The notes beneath the pieces are model-generated. The model did no database searches, was not told the DNA's origin, and saw only the letters and a list, made by a program, of their open reading frames with translations. A stretch of 64,000 nt of DNA, from NCBI RefSeq assembly GCF_000372745.1, contig NZ_KB889677.1:39688-103687 (forward strand). The letters run 5' to 3'. Of this stretch, positions 1 to 7,953 are shown one piece after another; the stretch's first letter is position 1; each line of letters begins with the position of its first letter. Made by a program: the position numbers and the translations under genes. This stretch comes from Embleya scabrispora DSM 41855. Lineage in GTDB: Bacteria; Actinomycetota; Actinomycetes; Streptomycetales; Streptomycetaceae.

Positions 1-1146
1 GGTTGCGGGGCCGCCGAGGGCGGTGCCCAGGGGGACCGGGAGGGTGCGGGTCGCGGAGAGGACGGCCAGGACGGCGGGGAGGTCGGCCGAGGGCGTCGTG
101 TGTTGGAAGAGGGTGGTGGACATGGAGGAGTACGGCGGCCACATGAGGCCGACCAGGGCGAAGCCGGCCAGGGCCGCGGGGGTGGGGGCGCCGAGGCCCA
201 GGGGGAGCAGGGCGAGGCCGGAGAGGGCGACGATGGCTGCGGTGGTGGGGGCCGGGGGGAGCCGGCGGAGGTAGCCGGTGAGGAGGGAGCCGAGGACGGC
301 TCCGGCGCCGAAGAGGCTGTAGAAGGCGGCGAGGGGGCCGGCGGAGGCGTGCAGGTCCTGGGTCACGTGCAGCGGGAGGGCGACGTAGACCGGGCCGAAG
401 AGGAAGAAGAAGCCGACGCTGAGCATGAGCAGGTTGCGCAGCGCGCGGTCGCGGCGGATCACGGTGAGGCCGCCGGTGCGGGAGCCGGCCTGCGGGCCGG
501 GCGGCTGGTCGGCGGGATCCGGTGTGGCGGTGGGGGCGGCGCACAGCAGGGTGCCGGCCAGGATCGCGAAGGACGCGGCGTCGACGGCGAGTACGCAGGC
601 CGCGCCGCCCCACATCACCAGGGGTGCGGCGAGCAGGGGGCCGGCGATGGTGGAGCCCGATCCGATCGTGGACAACACCGCGTTGCCGGCGAGGTGGTCG
701 CTCTCGTCGAGTTGGCGGGCGAGCAGCGTGTAGGTGCCGGCCTGGCCCCATGAGTGCAGTACCGAGGATGTCGCGAGCAGGGCGATGTACAGGCCGATCG
801 TCAGTGCGCCGATGCTCTGGGCCAACGGGATCGCGCCGAGTGCGCCGGCCCGCAGGAGCGCGTCCCACGTGGCCAGTCGGGCGGGGTCGCGACCGCGCAG
901 CAGGCGGCCGAGGACGATCGCGCCCAAGGCCCCGGGCAGCGTGTAGGCCGCGGCGGCGAGTGCCACCCACAGGCCGCGACCGTCGGCGGGTGCGAGGTCG
1001 ACCGCCAACCAGCCGACCGCGACCACGGCCATGCCGTCGCCGAGGGCCGAGACCGCGTAGCCGGGCAGCAGCCGGCGGAGCACGGGATGGGCGAGCACGG
1101 GCCGGTAGGGGGACTGCCGGATTGCCCGCGACAAGGTGCGTGCCAT
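1..1146 (-). CDS. MFS transporter, C-terminus cut by window edge
   Basis: Reading from an ATG at 1146 toward base 1 gives an open frame of 382 codons that runs off the window. The translation starts MARTLSRAIRQSPYRPVLA and holds repeated hydrophobic segments, roughly eleven, with the loop pattern of a major facilitator superfamily exporter (for example VSALGDGMAVVAVGW in helix 1, and a central cytoplasmic loop with TVIRRDRALRNLLML). Such proteins move small molecules or drugs by proton antiport; the substrate cannot be told. No partner gene lies upstream on this strand; the helicase is divergent across an 860-bp gap. The last one or two helices are missing only because of the window border. 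Confidence 0.85.
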   Translation of the reverse strand, partial: MARTLSRAIRQSPYRPVLAHPVLRRLLPGYAVSALGDGMAVVAVGWLAVDLAPADGRGLWVALAAAAYTLPGALGAIVLGRLLRGRDPARLATWDALLRAGALGAIPLAQSIGALTIGLYIALLATSSVLHSWGQAGTYTLLARQLDESDHLAGNAVLSTIGSGSTIAGPLLAAPLVMWGGAACVLAVDAASFAILAGTLLCAAPTATPDPADQPPGPQAGSRTGGLTVIRRDRALRNLLMLSVGFFFLFGPVYVALPLHVTQDLHASAGPLAAFYSLFGAGAVLGSLLTGYLRRLPPAPTTAAIVALSGLALLPLGLGAPTPAALAGFALVGLMWPPYSSMSTTLFQHTTPSADLPAVLAVLSATRTLPVPLGTALGGPAT

Positions 1147-2007
1147 CTGCGCCTCCGAGGTGCCGAGTCGTCGAAACGCCCGGACGGGAGCCGTCGAGGC
1201 CGCTGGACGATGATTTCCCGGGAATGGGGGCGGAGTGTCGCTTTCCGTGTCCGGCGTAATGGAGATAAATGGCTTCGGGGTGGGGGCGGGAATGGCTGAT
1301 CTGGGGTTGCGGGAGGCTGCGGGGGAATTGCCTTCGGCGGTGAATGTGCAGCTCAGCGATTTGTTGGAATGGATCGGCGGCCGGCGGGAGGAGGTTTGTC
1401 CGGCGTCTGGCATTCCGCTCTCGGAGGATTTCTTCAGCTATCCGCGAAATGCGGTCGGTGGGGTCGGGGTTCGGGGCTTGGGGCTTGCGGGCTTGGGTCT
1501 CGGCGGCCTCGGCGGCCTCGGCGGATTGGGGGCTTCGGGTCTGCGGGTCCCGCGTCCTGGGTCATCCCGGGGGAGGGTTCGCCTCCGGTGCATATCCGGG
1601 ACCGGATTCGACCCGTCGTGTGCCCGGGGGCGGGTGCGTCCTGTCGGCGTCCGGGGCCGGACTCGCCGCATCGGTTGACCCGGCCGGCGCCGCTTCGTGG
1701 GGTGTGCGGGGCCCACGGCCCGGCCCGCGCAACCCTGAGCCGATTCCGCCTCGTGGGTGCCCACGGCTGTGGCCGTTCCGCGGGCCTCCCGAGCGGCGCC
1801 GTTCCGTGGGGTGTTCGGGTCATGGCGGGGGGTTTGTCGCGACGCGCCCGGGACGGGGCGGGAGTGGTCGGCGTTGTGGGTCAAGGGGCGGCGGGCGGGG
1901 CGGGATTGGCGGCGGGTGGGGTCGTGTGCGCGGGGATCGCGTTGGTGCTCGGGTAGCCTGATCGCTTGCCCTCGATCGCCCCCTCGGCTTGGAGCAGACC
2001 CGTCGCA
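1147..2007. other. Gene-poor 860-bp gap between divergent MFS and helicase genes
   Basis: No convincing gene is visible. A frame from 1235 to 1678 is open, but its third-position GC is clearly lower than in neighbouring genes and its second half is a glycine/leucine run made by a GGCGGCCTC tandem around 1500-1525, so I do not call it. An imperfect 25-bp direct repeat (21 of 25 matching) lies at 1687-1711 and 1796-1820. The first 300 bp are the least GC-rich part and may hold the promoter of the MFS gene. The right end holds the helicase promoter. Confidence 0.4.
1954..1959 (+). promoter_or_regulatory. Putative -10 box for the helicase gene
   Basis: TAGCCT fits the actinobacterial TAnnnT -10 box and would place transcription start near 1966. 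This leaves about 40 nt of leader with a GGAG at 1991-1994 before the GTG at 2008. Inference from motif only. Confidence 0.4.
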
Positions 2008-3789
2008 GTGAGTACCGCAGCCGCGTCCCATCTGTCCCCGGCCTTCCCGAATCGTGCCTCCTGGGGCACCGCGAACAAGCTGCGCGCGTGGCAGCAGGGG
2101 GCCCTCGACACCTATCTCGAACGGCAGCCGCGCGACTTCCTCGCGGTGGCCACGCCGGGTGCCGGCAAGACCACGTTCGCGCTGCGGATCGCCTCGGAGT
2201 TGCTGGACGCGCACGTGATCCACCAGATCACCATCGTCGCGCCGACCGAGCACCTCAAGAAGCAGTGGGCCGAGGCCGCCGCGAGGATAGGTCTGCGGAT
2301 CGACCCGAACTACTCCAGCGCCTCGGGCCCGGTGTCGCGGGAGTACCACGGCATCGCGGTCACCTACGCGGGCGTCGGCGTGCACCCGATGCTGCACCGG
2401 CGCCGGGTGGAGAACCGCAAGACGCTGGTGATCCTGGACGAGATCCACCACGCGGGCGACAGCAAGTCGTGGGGCGAGGCGTGCATGGAGGCGTTCGAAC
2501 CGGCCACCCGCCGACTCGCGCTGACCGGCACCCCGTTCCGCTCGGACATCAATCCGATCCCGTTCGTCGCGTACGAGGAGGGCAAGGACGGCATCCGCCG
2601 CTCGTCCGCCGACTACACCTACGGCTACGGCCACGCGCTCGCGGACGGCGTGGTGCGCCCGGTGATCTTCCTGTCCTACTCGGGCGACCTGCGCTGGCGA
2701 ACCAAGGCCGGCGACGAGATCGCCGCCTCGCTCGGCGAGCCGATGACCAAGGACGCGATCAGCCAGGCATGGCGTACCGCGCTGGATCCGCAGGGCCTTT
2801 GGATGCCGCAGGTGTTGCGCGCCGCCGACAAGCGACTGGGCGAGGTACGCAAGGCCATCCCGGACGCCGGTGGCCTGGTGATCGCCACCGACCACGAGTC
2901 GGCCCGGGCGTACGCGCGGATGATCCGCGAGATCACCGGGCAGGGCGCCACCCTGGTGCTGTCCGACGACACCGGTGCGTCCAAGAAGATCGAGGACTTC
3001 TCCGCGTCCGAGGACCGCTGGATGGTCGCGGTGCGGATGGTCTCCGAGGGTGTGGACGTACCGAGGCTGTCGGTGGGCGTGTTCGCCACCACGATCTCCA
3101 CGCCGCTGTTCTTCGCCCAGGCCGTGGGCCGCTTCGTCCGGGCCCGGCGCCGGGGCGAGACGGCGTCGGTGTTCCTGCCCTCGGTGCCGACGCTGCTCCA
3201 GCACGCGAACGAGATGGAGATCGAGCGCGATCACGTGTTGGACCGCCCGAAGAAGGAGGGCGGGATGTACGACGAGGAGGACGCCCTCCTCGCGCAGGCC
3301 AATGCGCAGAAGGACGAGCCGGGGCAGCAGGAGGAGTTCGCGTTCGAGGCGCTGGAGAGCGAGGCGCGGTTCGACCGGGTGCTGTTCGACGGCGCGGAGT
3401 TCGGGCTTCAGGCGCACGTGGGCAGCGAGGAGGAAGAGGAGTACCTCGGCCTGCCCGGTCTGCTCGAACCCGATCAGGTGCAGATGCTGCTTCAGTCGCG
3501 CCAGGCCAAGCAGGTGGCCAAGAGCCGGCGCAAACCCGACCACCAGGCCGACCTGTCGGAGAAACCGGCGGACCAGCGCCCCGTGGTGATGCACCGTCAG
3601 ATGACCGCGATGCGCAAGGAACTCAACACGATGGTGGCCGCGTGGCACCACCGCACCGGGCAGACGCACGGGCAGATCCACAACGAGTTGCGCCGGGTGT
3701 GTGGTGGGCCGGCGGTGGCTCAGGCGTCCGCCGGGCAATTGGAGGCGCGAATCGGGAAGATCCGCGAGTGGGCCACCTCGGGGCGTTGA
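2008..3789 (+). CDS. DEAD/DEAH-type superfamily 2 helicase
   Basis: 593 residues. An ATP-dependent nucleic-acid helicase or translocase with both RecA-like domains: Walker A TPGAGKT at about 49-55, motif II DEIH at about 144-147, motif III-like TGTPFR at about 173-178, and motif VI QAVGRFVR at about 371-378. The C-terminal 200 residues are charged and rich in E, K and Q, without a recognised domain. The GTG at 2008 is chosen because the protein then begins VSTAAASHLSPAFPNR, as I recall for streptomycete homologues; a TTG at 1966 is also in frame but would lie at the predicted transcription start. The gene stands alone. Related single-copy actinomycete helicases are of unproven role, with DNA repair or RNA metabolism both possible. 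Confidence 0.93.
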   Translation: MSTAAASHLSPAFPNRASWGTANKLRAWQQGALDTYLERQPRDFLAVATPGAGKTTFALRIASELLDAHVIHQITIVAPTEHLKKQWAEAAARIGLRIDPNYSSASGPVSREYHGIAVTYAGVGVHPMLHRRRVENRKTLVILDEIHHAGDSKSWGEACMEAFEPATRRLALTGTPFRSDINPIPFVAYEEGKDGIRRSSADYTYGYGHALADGVVRPVIFLSYSGDLRWRTKAGDEIAASLGEPMTKDAISQAWRTALDPQGLWMPQVLRAADKRLGEVRKAIPDAGGLVIATDHESARAYARMIREITGQGATLVLSDDTGASKKIEDFSASEDRWMVAVRMVSEGVDVPRLSVGVFATTISTPLFFAQAVGRFVRARRRGETASVFLPSVPTLLQHANEMEIERDHVLDRPKKEGGMYDEEDALLAQANAQKDEPGQQEEFAFEALESEARFDRVLFDGAEFGLQAHVGSEEEEEYLGLPGLLEPDQVQMLLQSRQAKQVAKSRRKPDHQADLSEKPADQRPVVMHRQMTAMRKELNTMVAAWHHRTGQTHGQIHNELRRVCGGPAVAQASAGQLEARIGKIREWATSGR

Positions 3790-4208
3790 GGCTCGGGTCG
3801 GGCGGTGACGCGAGGTCGCGTCGCGGTCGTGGGGCCGCCGGGTCGGGAGCGCGCCGAGCCGGCCGCGCCGAACCGAAGGCGCGCCAAGGCGGTGAAGCCG
3901 GGCGGCCGCCGTGGAGCCGGCAGCGATCGGCGGCCTCGGCCCGACCCCAGCCCCGGCTCCGGGCGCCGCTCGAAGCCCGCACCGCCGGTCCGGATCACCG
4001 CCGGGGCGTGGGTGCGGACCCACGCCCGGGCCGTGGGAGCGGCGTCGAATCCGGGTGTCGGCGAAGTCGGCCGCGAGCGCGGATTCGGGTGTCGATCCGG
4101 GTGGCGATCTCATGGGTTGGGACGGTGCGTCCGACTGGTGAGTACGGGGCCGCCCCGATCCGCTCTCGGAGCCACGTGTCCGGGATCGCGCTCGGTGATT
4201 TGTGGCAT

Positions 4209-4221
4209 ATGTACTGTACAT
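4209..4221. promoter_or_regulatory. 13-bp palindrome in AT-rich patch (candidate operator)
   Basis: ATGTAC-T-GTACAT is a perfect inverted repeat around one central base, set in the least GC-rich part of the gap. It lies 270 bp before the IclR gene. Operator function is inferred only. Confidence 0.35.
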
Positions 4222-4309
4222 CCCGATTCGGCGGATATTTTTCCTGTCCGTATCCCGGATATCCAGTGCCAAAACTGCCCTCTCTGGTTAGCGTGATCTT
4301 CCGACGCGG

Positions 4310-4334
4310 CGCGAAGGAGAAACCGTCCTTCGCG
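4310..4334. terminator. 8-bp stem hairpin, terminator- or attenuator-like
   Basis: CGCGAAGG and CCTTCGCG are perfect complements separated by nine bases (4318-4326). There is no T-run, as is usual in actinomycetes. It could fold in the leader of the IclR transcript or end one coming from upstream. Confidence 0.3.
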
Positions 4335-4490
4335 GGCGTGGGAAATCCGTTCGGCCTGCCCGCCGAGTGGTGACGAGTACGTGTCCTGGCCCCATGACCT
4401 GGCGCCGCACAGCCTCGCGAATGTGGTGTTTCGTTCGGGGATCGAACGCCGCTGGACGTAATGCAACGTCACGCGAAGGGAGGGGGGCCG

Positions 4491-5162
4491 GTGGTCGCCG
4501 AAACGTCACAGACCCTGGATCGAGGGCTCAAGGTCCTCGAACTGCTCGCCGATGCCACGGACGGCTTGTCGGTACACGACCTGGCCGCCGCGCTCGGCGT
4601 CAACCGCACCGTCGTCTATCGCATCCTCGCCACGCTGGAACAGCACGGCCTCGTCCGGCGCGACGAGAGCGGACGCACCAAACTCGGCCTGGGCGCGCTG
4701 CAACTGGCCCGTCGGGCACACCCGCTGGTCCGCGACGCGGCGGTGCCCTGTCTGCGTCGACTCGCCGAGGAGACCGGCGCCACCGCGCACCTGACCATCG
4801 TGGACGGCATGGAGGCCCTGGTGGTCGCGGTGGCCGAGCCCACCTGGACCGACTACCACGTGGCCTACCGGGTCGGTTCGCGGCACGCGCTGGACGCGGG
4901 TGCCGCGGGTCTGGCCATCCTGGCCGCACGCCGGGTGATGGCGGGCCTGGACGGGCCCAGGTCCTACGTGTACGCCCCCGGCGACGGTCGGCACACGGTG
5001 CCCGGGATCGCGGCCTCGGTGCCGGATCTCGCGGCGGTCGAGTCGAGCGTCGGGATCGTCTCGCTCGGCAACCTGGACACCGAGCGGCTGGGCCGCCGGG
5101 TGGCCGAGGCGGCGGCCGAACTGTCCGACGAACTGGGCGGAGTGCGGGTCTCCGCCGCGTAG
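4491..5162 (+). CDS. IclR-family transcriptional regulator
   Basis: 223 residues. The N-terminal winged helix-turn-helix (about residues 1-65: TLDRGLKVLELLADA, then LAAALGVNRTVVYRILATLEQHGLV) is followed by the GAF-like effector domain of IclR proteins (ATAHLTIVDGMEALVVAV and the RHALDAGAAGLAIL segment). IclR proteins are dimeric repressors or activators that sense small metabolites. The GTG at 4491 is preferred because a strong AAGGGAGGGGG ribosome-binding site lies at 4476-4487; an ATG at 4461 would overlap that site. No enzyme gene is adjacent on the same strand, so the target is unknown. The protein is slightly shorter than the usual 250 residues. Confidence 0.92.
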   Translation: MVAETSQTLDRGLKVLELLADATDGLSVHDLAAALGVNRTVVYRILATLEQHGLVRRDESGRTKLGLGALQLARRAHPLVRDAAVPCLRRLAEETGATAHLTIVDGMEALVVAVAEPTWTDYHVAYRVGSRHALDAGAAGLAILAARRVMAGLDGPRSYVYAPGDGRHTVPGIAASVPDLAAVESSVGIVSLGNLDTERLGRRVAEAAAELSDELGGVRVSAA

Positions 5163-5248
5163 TGCCGGGTGTCGCGGCGAGCCGCGGATCGTCGACCGCG
5201 TCACGATGAGGCGAGTCCGGTACGGCGTACGGGGCCGCGCCGTGTTTA

Positions 5249-6028
5249 ATGCCAGGCGTGGCCCGTACCAAGCTCACCCTCCCGGTGTCCCTGCTCCTCG
5301 TCGCGATCCTGTTCGGGTTCGCGTTCCTGGTGCCGATGCCGTACGTCCTGATCACGCCGGGATCGGTGGCCGACACGCTCGGCGAGGACGGGGGGCGGCC
5401 GGTGGTCGAGATCTCCGGTCCCGCCGCGGTGTACCCGACGACCGGACACCTGCTCCTGACCACGATCCACGCGAGCGGACGCGACGAGAAGCATCGGCTG
5501 GCGTCGTTGATCGATTCGTGGTGGGACACGGACGAGGCGGTCGTGCCGCGCGAGTCCGTCTACCCGGAAGGCAAGTCGGTCGAGCAGGTCGTCGAGACCA
5601 ACGTCAAGGACATGGTCAAGTCGCAGGACGCCGCGACCGTCGCGGCGCTCAAGTACCTCGGCAAGTCGCCCGACCAGGTCAAGGTCACGCTGCACCTGAA
5701 CGACGTCGGCGGGCCGAGTGCGGGGTTGTTCTTCGCGCTCGGCATCGTGGACAAGCTGACCGAGGGCCAACTCACCGGCGGGCGGACGATAGCCGGCACG
5801 GGGGCGATCGACGCGGACGGCAAGGTCGGCGAGATCGGTGGGCTGCCGATGAAGCTGCGGGCTGCGGAGAAGGCGGGGGCGACGGTTTTCATCCTGCCCA
5901 AGGGGGAGTGCGGGGAGGCCGGGCGGGTGGGGTCCGGGGGGCTTCGGTTGGTTCCGGTCGAGACGCTCTCGGGGGCGGTCGAGGCGCTTACGGCGTTGAA
6001 CGCCGGGGGCAAGGTGGCCTCGTGCTGA
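5249..6028 (+). CDS. Membrane-anchored Lon-like serine protease (YlbL type) lacking the PDZ insert
   Basis: 259 residues. One N-terminal membrane helix (about 9-30) is followed by an extracytoplasmic region and a Lon-type (S16) proteolytic domain. The catalytic dyad is visible as Ser157 in GGPSAG and Lys202 in GLPMKL, with the 45-residue spacing expected for the family. Actinobacterial and Bacillus YlbL-type proteins are usually around 340 residues because a PDZ domain sits between the anchor region and the protease. Here the pre-PDZ helix ending TVAALKYLGKS runs almost directly into the Lon domain (VKVTLHLNDVGG). A GTG at 5258 is an alternative start. The gene stands alone and is convergent with the OpuC-type operon. 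Confidence 0.88.
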   Translation: MPGVARTKLTLPVSLLLVAILFGFAFLVPMPYVLITPGSVADTLGEDGGRPVVEISGPAAVYPTTGHLLLTTIHASGRDEKHRLASLIDSWWDTDEAVVPRESVYPEGKSVEQVVETNVKDMVKSQDAATVAALKYLGKSPDQVKVTLHLNDVGGPSAGLFFALGIVDKLTEGQLTGGRTIAGTGAIDADGKVGEIGGLPMKLRAAEKAGATVFILPKGECGEAGRVGSGGLRLVPVETLSGAVEALTALNAGGKVASC

Positions 6029-6040
6029 TGCCGGCTTTCG

Positions 6041-6113
6041 GCCTCATGCGCCGGCCGGGCCGAATCGGCCTCGAACGCCGGCCGGGCCGAGTGGCGTCGA
6101 GCGCCGGCGCGAC
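6041..6113. repeat. Three-copy GC-rich 23-bp repeat between convergent genes
   Basis: Copies start at 6041 (GCCTCATGCGCCGGCCGGGC then CGA), 6068 (GCCTCGAACGCCGGCCGGGC then CGA) and, degenerate, about 6094, with a period near 27 bp. The same family occurs at 13572, 18703 and 55633, each time between convergent genes. Strong GC stems suggest a bidirectional terminator. Confidence 0.6.
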
Positions 6114-6160
6114 TTCTCGGCCGTCGAGTGTCGTCGGGGTGTGGAGGGGATCGGTTGGGT

Positions 6161-7135
6161 TCAGCGGATGAAGCCTTCCTGTTTCAACCAGTCCTCGGCT
6201 ACGTCTTTGGGTTCGCGGCCGGCTACGTCGACCTCCGCGTTGAGGGTGCGCATTACGTCGGTGGTGAGTTTTGTGCTGATGGGGGCCATGACCTCGCGGA
6301 TGGCCGGGTATTTTTTGTAGGTTTTGGCGTTGATGGTGACGGCGGCGTTGTAGTTCGGGAAGAAGTGTTTGTCGTCGGCCAGGACTTTCAGGTTCATTGC
6401 GGCGACGCGGCCGTCGGTGGTGAATACCTCGCCGAGGAGGCACGTGCCGCCCTTGGCGGTTTCCGTGTAGATCAGGCCGGACTGCATCTTGCGGATGTTG
6501 CCGGCCGGGACCTTGATGCCGTAGGCCGCCAGCATGCCGCCCAGGCCGTCGGCCCGGGCCGCGAACTCGTTCTCGACGCAGAAGGTGACCGCGCCGCTGT
6601 CCCGTTCGGCGAGGGCGGCCACGTCGCTGAGCGTGTTCAGGTCGTATTTGCGCATGTTCGCCTGGGTGCCGGCGAAGGCGTACGTGTTGTTCAGCGGCGC
6701 GGGCGGCAGCCAGACGATGCCGTTGCGCAGGTCCTGCGCGGCCACCGCCTCCCATTGCGCCTGCGGGTCCACGATCGGCTCGGTGTGGCCCAGGTAGTTG
6801 ATCCACGCGGTGCCCGTGTACTCCCAGTACAGGTCCAGCGAGCCCTTCTTCAGTGCCTCGCGCGCGCCGATCGAGCCCTTGATGTTGGTCTTGTCGATCA
6901 CCTTCGCGCCGGCCACCTTGAGCGCGATGCCCGCGATCTCGCCGAGTACGAGTTGCTCGCTGAACTCCTTCGAACCGACGGTCAGGGTCTTGCCCTCCAG
7001 TGAGGGTTGCGGGCGGATCGAGCCCGGCTCGGCGTCCACCGTGAGCGGCAGTCCGCTGGTCAACCCGCAGCCGGTCGGCGACGCCGCGAGCAGAGTCAGT
7101 GCCAGTACGCCTGCCCGCCAGCTCGCATGACGCAT
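6161..7135 (-). CDS. Glycine betaine/osmoprotectant ABC transporter, substrate-binding protein
   Basis: 324 residues, last gene of a four-gene operon. It has an N-terminal signal sequence with a possible lipid-anchored Cys in SPTGC (a weak lipobox, since Pro sits at -3). The mature part matches OpuC/ProX-type binding proteins: LTVGSKEFSEQLVLGEI, then DLYWEYTGTAW, and later AVTFCVENEFAARADGLGG. These capture quaternary amines such as betaine, carnitine or choline outside the membrane and hand them to the two permeases. The ATG at 7135 follows the stop of the upstream permease by two bases, implying translational coupling. Substrate specificity is not resolved by eye. Confidence 0.92.
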   Translation of the reverse strand: MRHASWRAGVLALTLLAASPTGCGLTSGLPLTVDAEPGSIRPQPSLEGKTLTVGSKEFSEQLVLGEIAGIALKVAGAKVIDKTNIKGSIGAREALKKGSLDLYWEYTGTAWINYLGHTEPIVDPQAQWEAVAAQDLRNGIVWLPPAPLNNTYAFAGTQANMRKYDLNTLSDVAALAERDSGAVTFCVENEFAARADGLGGMLAAYGIKVPAGNIRKMQSGLIYTETAKGGTCLLGEVFTTDGRVAAMNLKVLADDKHFFPNYNAAVTINAKTYKKYPAIREVMAPISTKLTTDVMRTLNAEVDVAGREPKDVAEDWLKQEGFIR

Positions 7136-7137
7136 CG

Positions 7138-7953
7138 TCAACCCCCGTTCCGCAGCCCGCGCGGGCGCAGGCCCTGTTCGGCGAGGGACGCCAGCCAGTC
7201 CACGGTCAGGGCGAGCACGACGGTCAGCACGCTGCCGACGATCAGCACGACCGTGCGCTGGAGCAGGATCCCGTCCTGGATGATGTCGCCGAGTCCGCCC
7301 GCGTTGACGAACGTGGCCAGCGTCGCGGTACCCACGTTCAGCACCAGCGCGTTGCGTACGCCGGCGAGCACGAGCGGTACCGCGAGCGGGAATTCGACCT
7401 TGAACAGGACCCCGGGCATGGACATGCCGATCCCGCGAGCCGCCTCGACCAGTTGCCGGTCCACGTCCTCGAGTCCGGCGATGGTGTTGCTCAGCACCGG
7501 CAGCACCGCGTAGGCGACCGCGCCGATGATGGCCACCTTCACCCCCACGCCCAGCCACAGGGTGAGCAGTACGAGCAGGCCGATCGCCGGGGTGGCCTGG
7601 CCGACGTTGGCCAGCGCGAGGGCGAACGGCGCGAAGCGCCGGGCCTGCCGGCGGGTCAGCAGGATGCCCAGCGGAATCGCGATGATCAGCACCAATACCG
7701 TGGACAGCGCGGTGAGTTGAATGTGCTCCACGATCCGGCGCCGGACGTTGGGCCAAGCCAGCGTGACGCGTTCGATCGGGTCCAGGTCCTGGTGGCTGAT
7801 CCACTGCCACAACACGAGCAGGACCAGCCCGAGGAAGACCGGCATCACCACGAAGTCGGTCCACCCGAAGCGCGAGGGCAGCGCCGGGGGGCGTGCGGCC
7901 CGGGTCTCGGCGTCCACCGCGGAGCCGACCGGCCGGACCGGCCCGCCGCTCAC
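7138..7953 (-). CDS. Osmoprotectant ABC transporter permease (OpuCB/OpuCD type)
   Basis: 271 residues with about six membrane helices and the EAA-like loop of binding-protein-dependent permeases (LVEAARGIGMSMPGVLFKVEFPLA). A hydrophilic N-terminal extension of about 40 residues precedes the first helix. The GTG start at 7953 overlaps the TGA of the ATPase gene by four bases (GTGA). It should pair with the permease at 9199-9846 to form the membrane channel, energised by the ATPase at 7950-9206. The two permeases are distinct paralogues, as in OpuC systems of Gram-positive bacteria. Confidence 0.93.
   Translation of the reverse strand: MSGGPVRPVGSAVDAETRAARPPALPSRFGWTDFVVMPVFLGLVLLVLWQWISHQDLDPIERVTLAWPNVRRRIVEHIQLTALSTVLVLIIAIPLGILLTRRQARRFAPFALALANVGQATPAIGLLVLLTLWLGVGVKVAIIGAVAYAVLPVLSNTIAGLEDVDRQLVEAARGIGMSMPGVLFKVEFPLAVPLVLAGVRNALVLNVGTATLATFVNAGGLGDIIQDGILLQRTVVLIVGSVLTVVLALTVDWLASLAEQGLRPRGLRNGG

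Larger units (their letters stand above)
3790..4490. other. Non-coding 700-bp gap upstream of the IclR gene
   Basis: Frames here are open only because of high GC and show no protein-like sequence. From 4037 to 4110 there are imperfect direct repeats of ATCCGGGTGTCG. From 4190 to 4300 base composition drops sharply toward A+T and contains a 13-bp palindrome. A perfect 8-bp hairpin follows at 4310-4334. It probably holds the IclR promoter and perhaps remnants of lost genes. Confidence 0.4.

Noticed and set aside
1235-1678. Open frame of 147 codons with a Gly/Leu tail
   Set aside because: Third-position GC is too low for this genome and the tail derives from a tandem repeat.
1966-2007. TTG at 1966 as the helicase start
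   Set aside because: It coincides with the predicted transcription start of a TAGCCT promoter; GTG 2008 gives the family-typical N-terminus and has an upstream GGAG.
1438-4272. Long minus-strand frame opposite the helicase
   Set aside because: No protein-like sequence; antisense shadow of the helicase gene.
3805-4296. Open frame of 163 codons after the helicase
   Set aside because: Pro/Arg-rich, no ribosome-binding site, and it runs through the AT-rich patch; no family resemblance.
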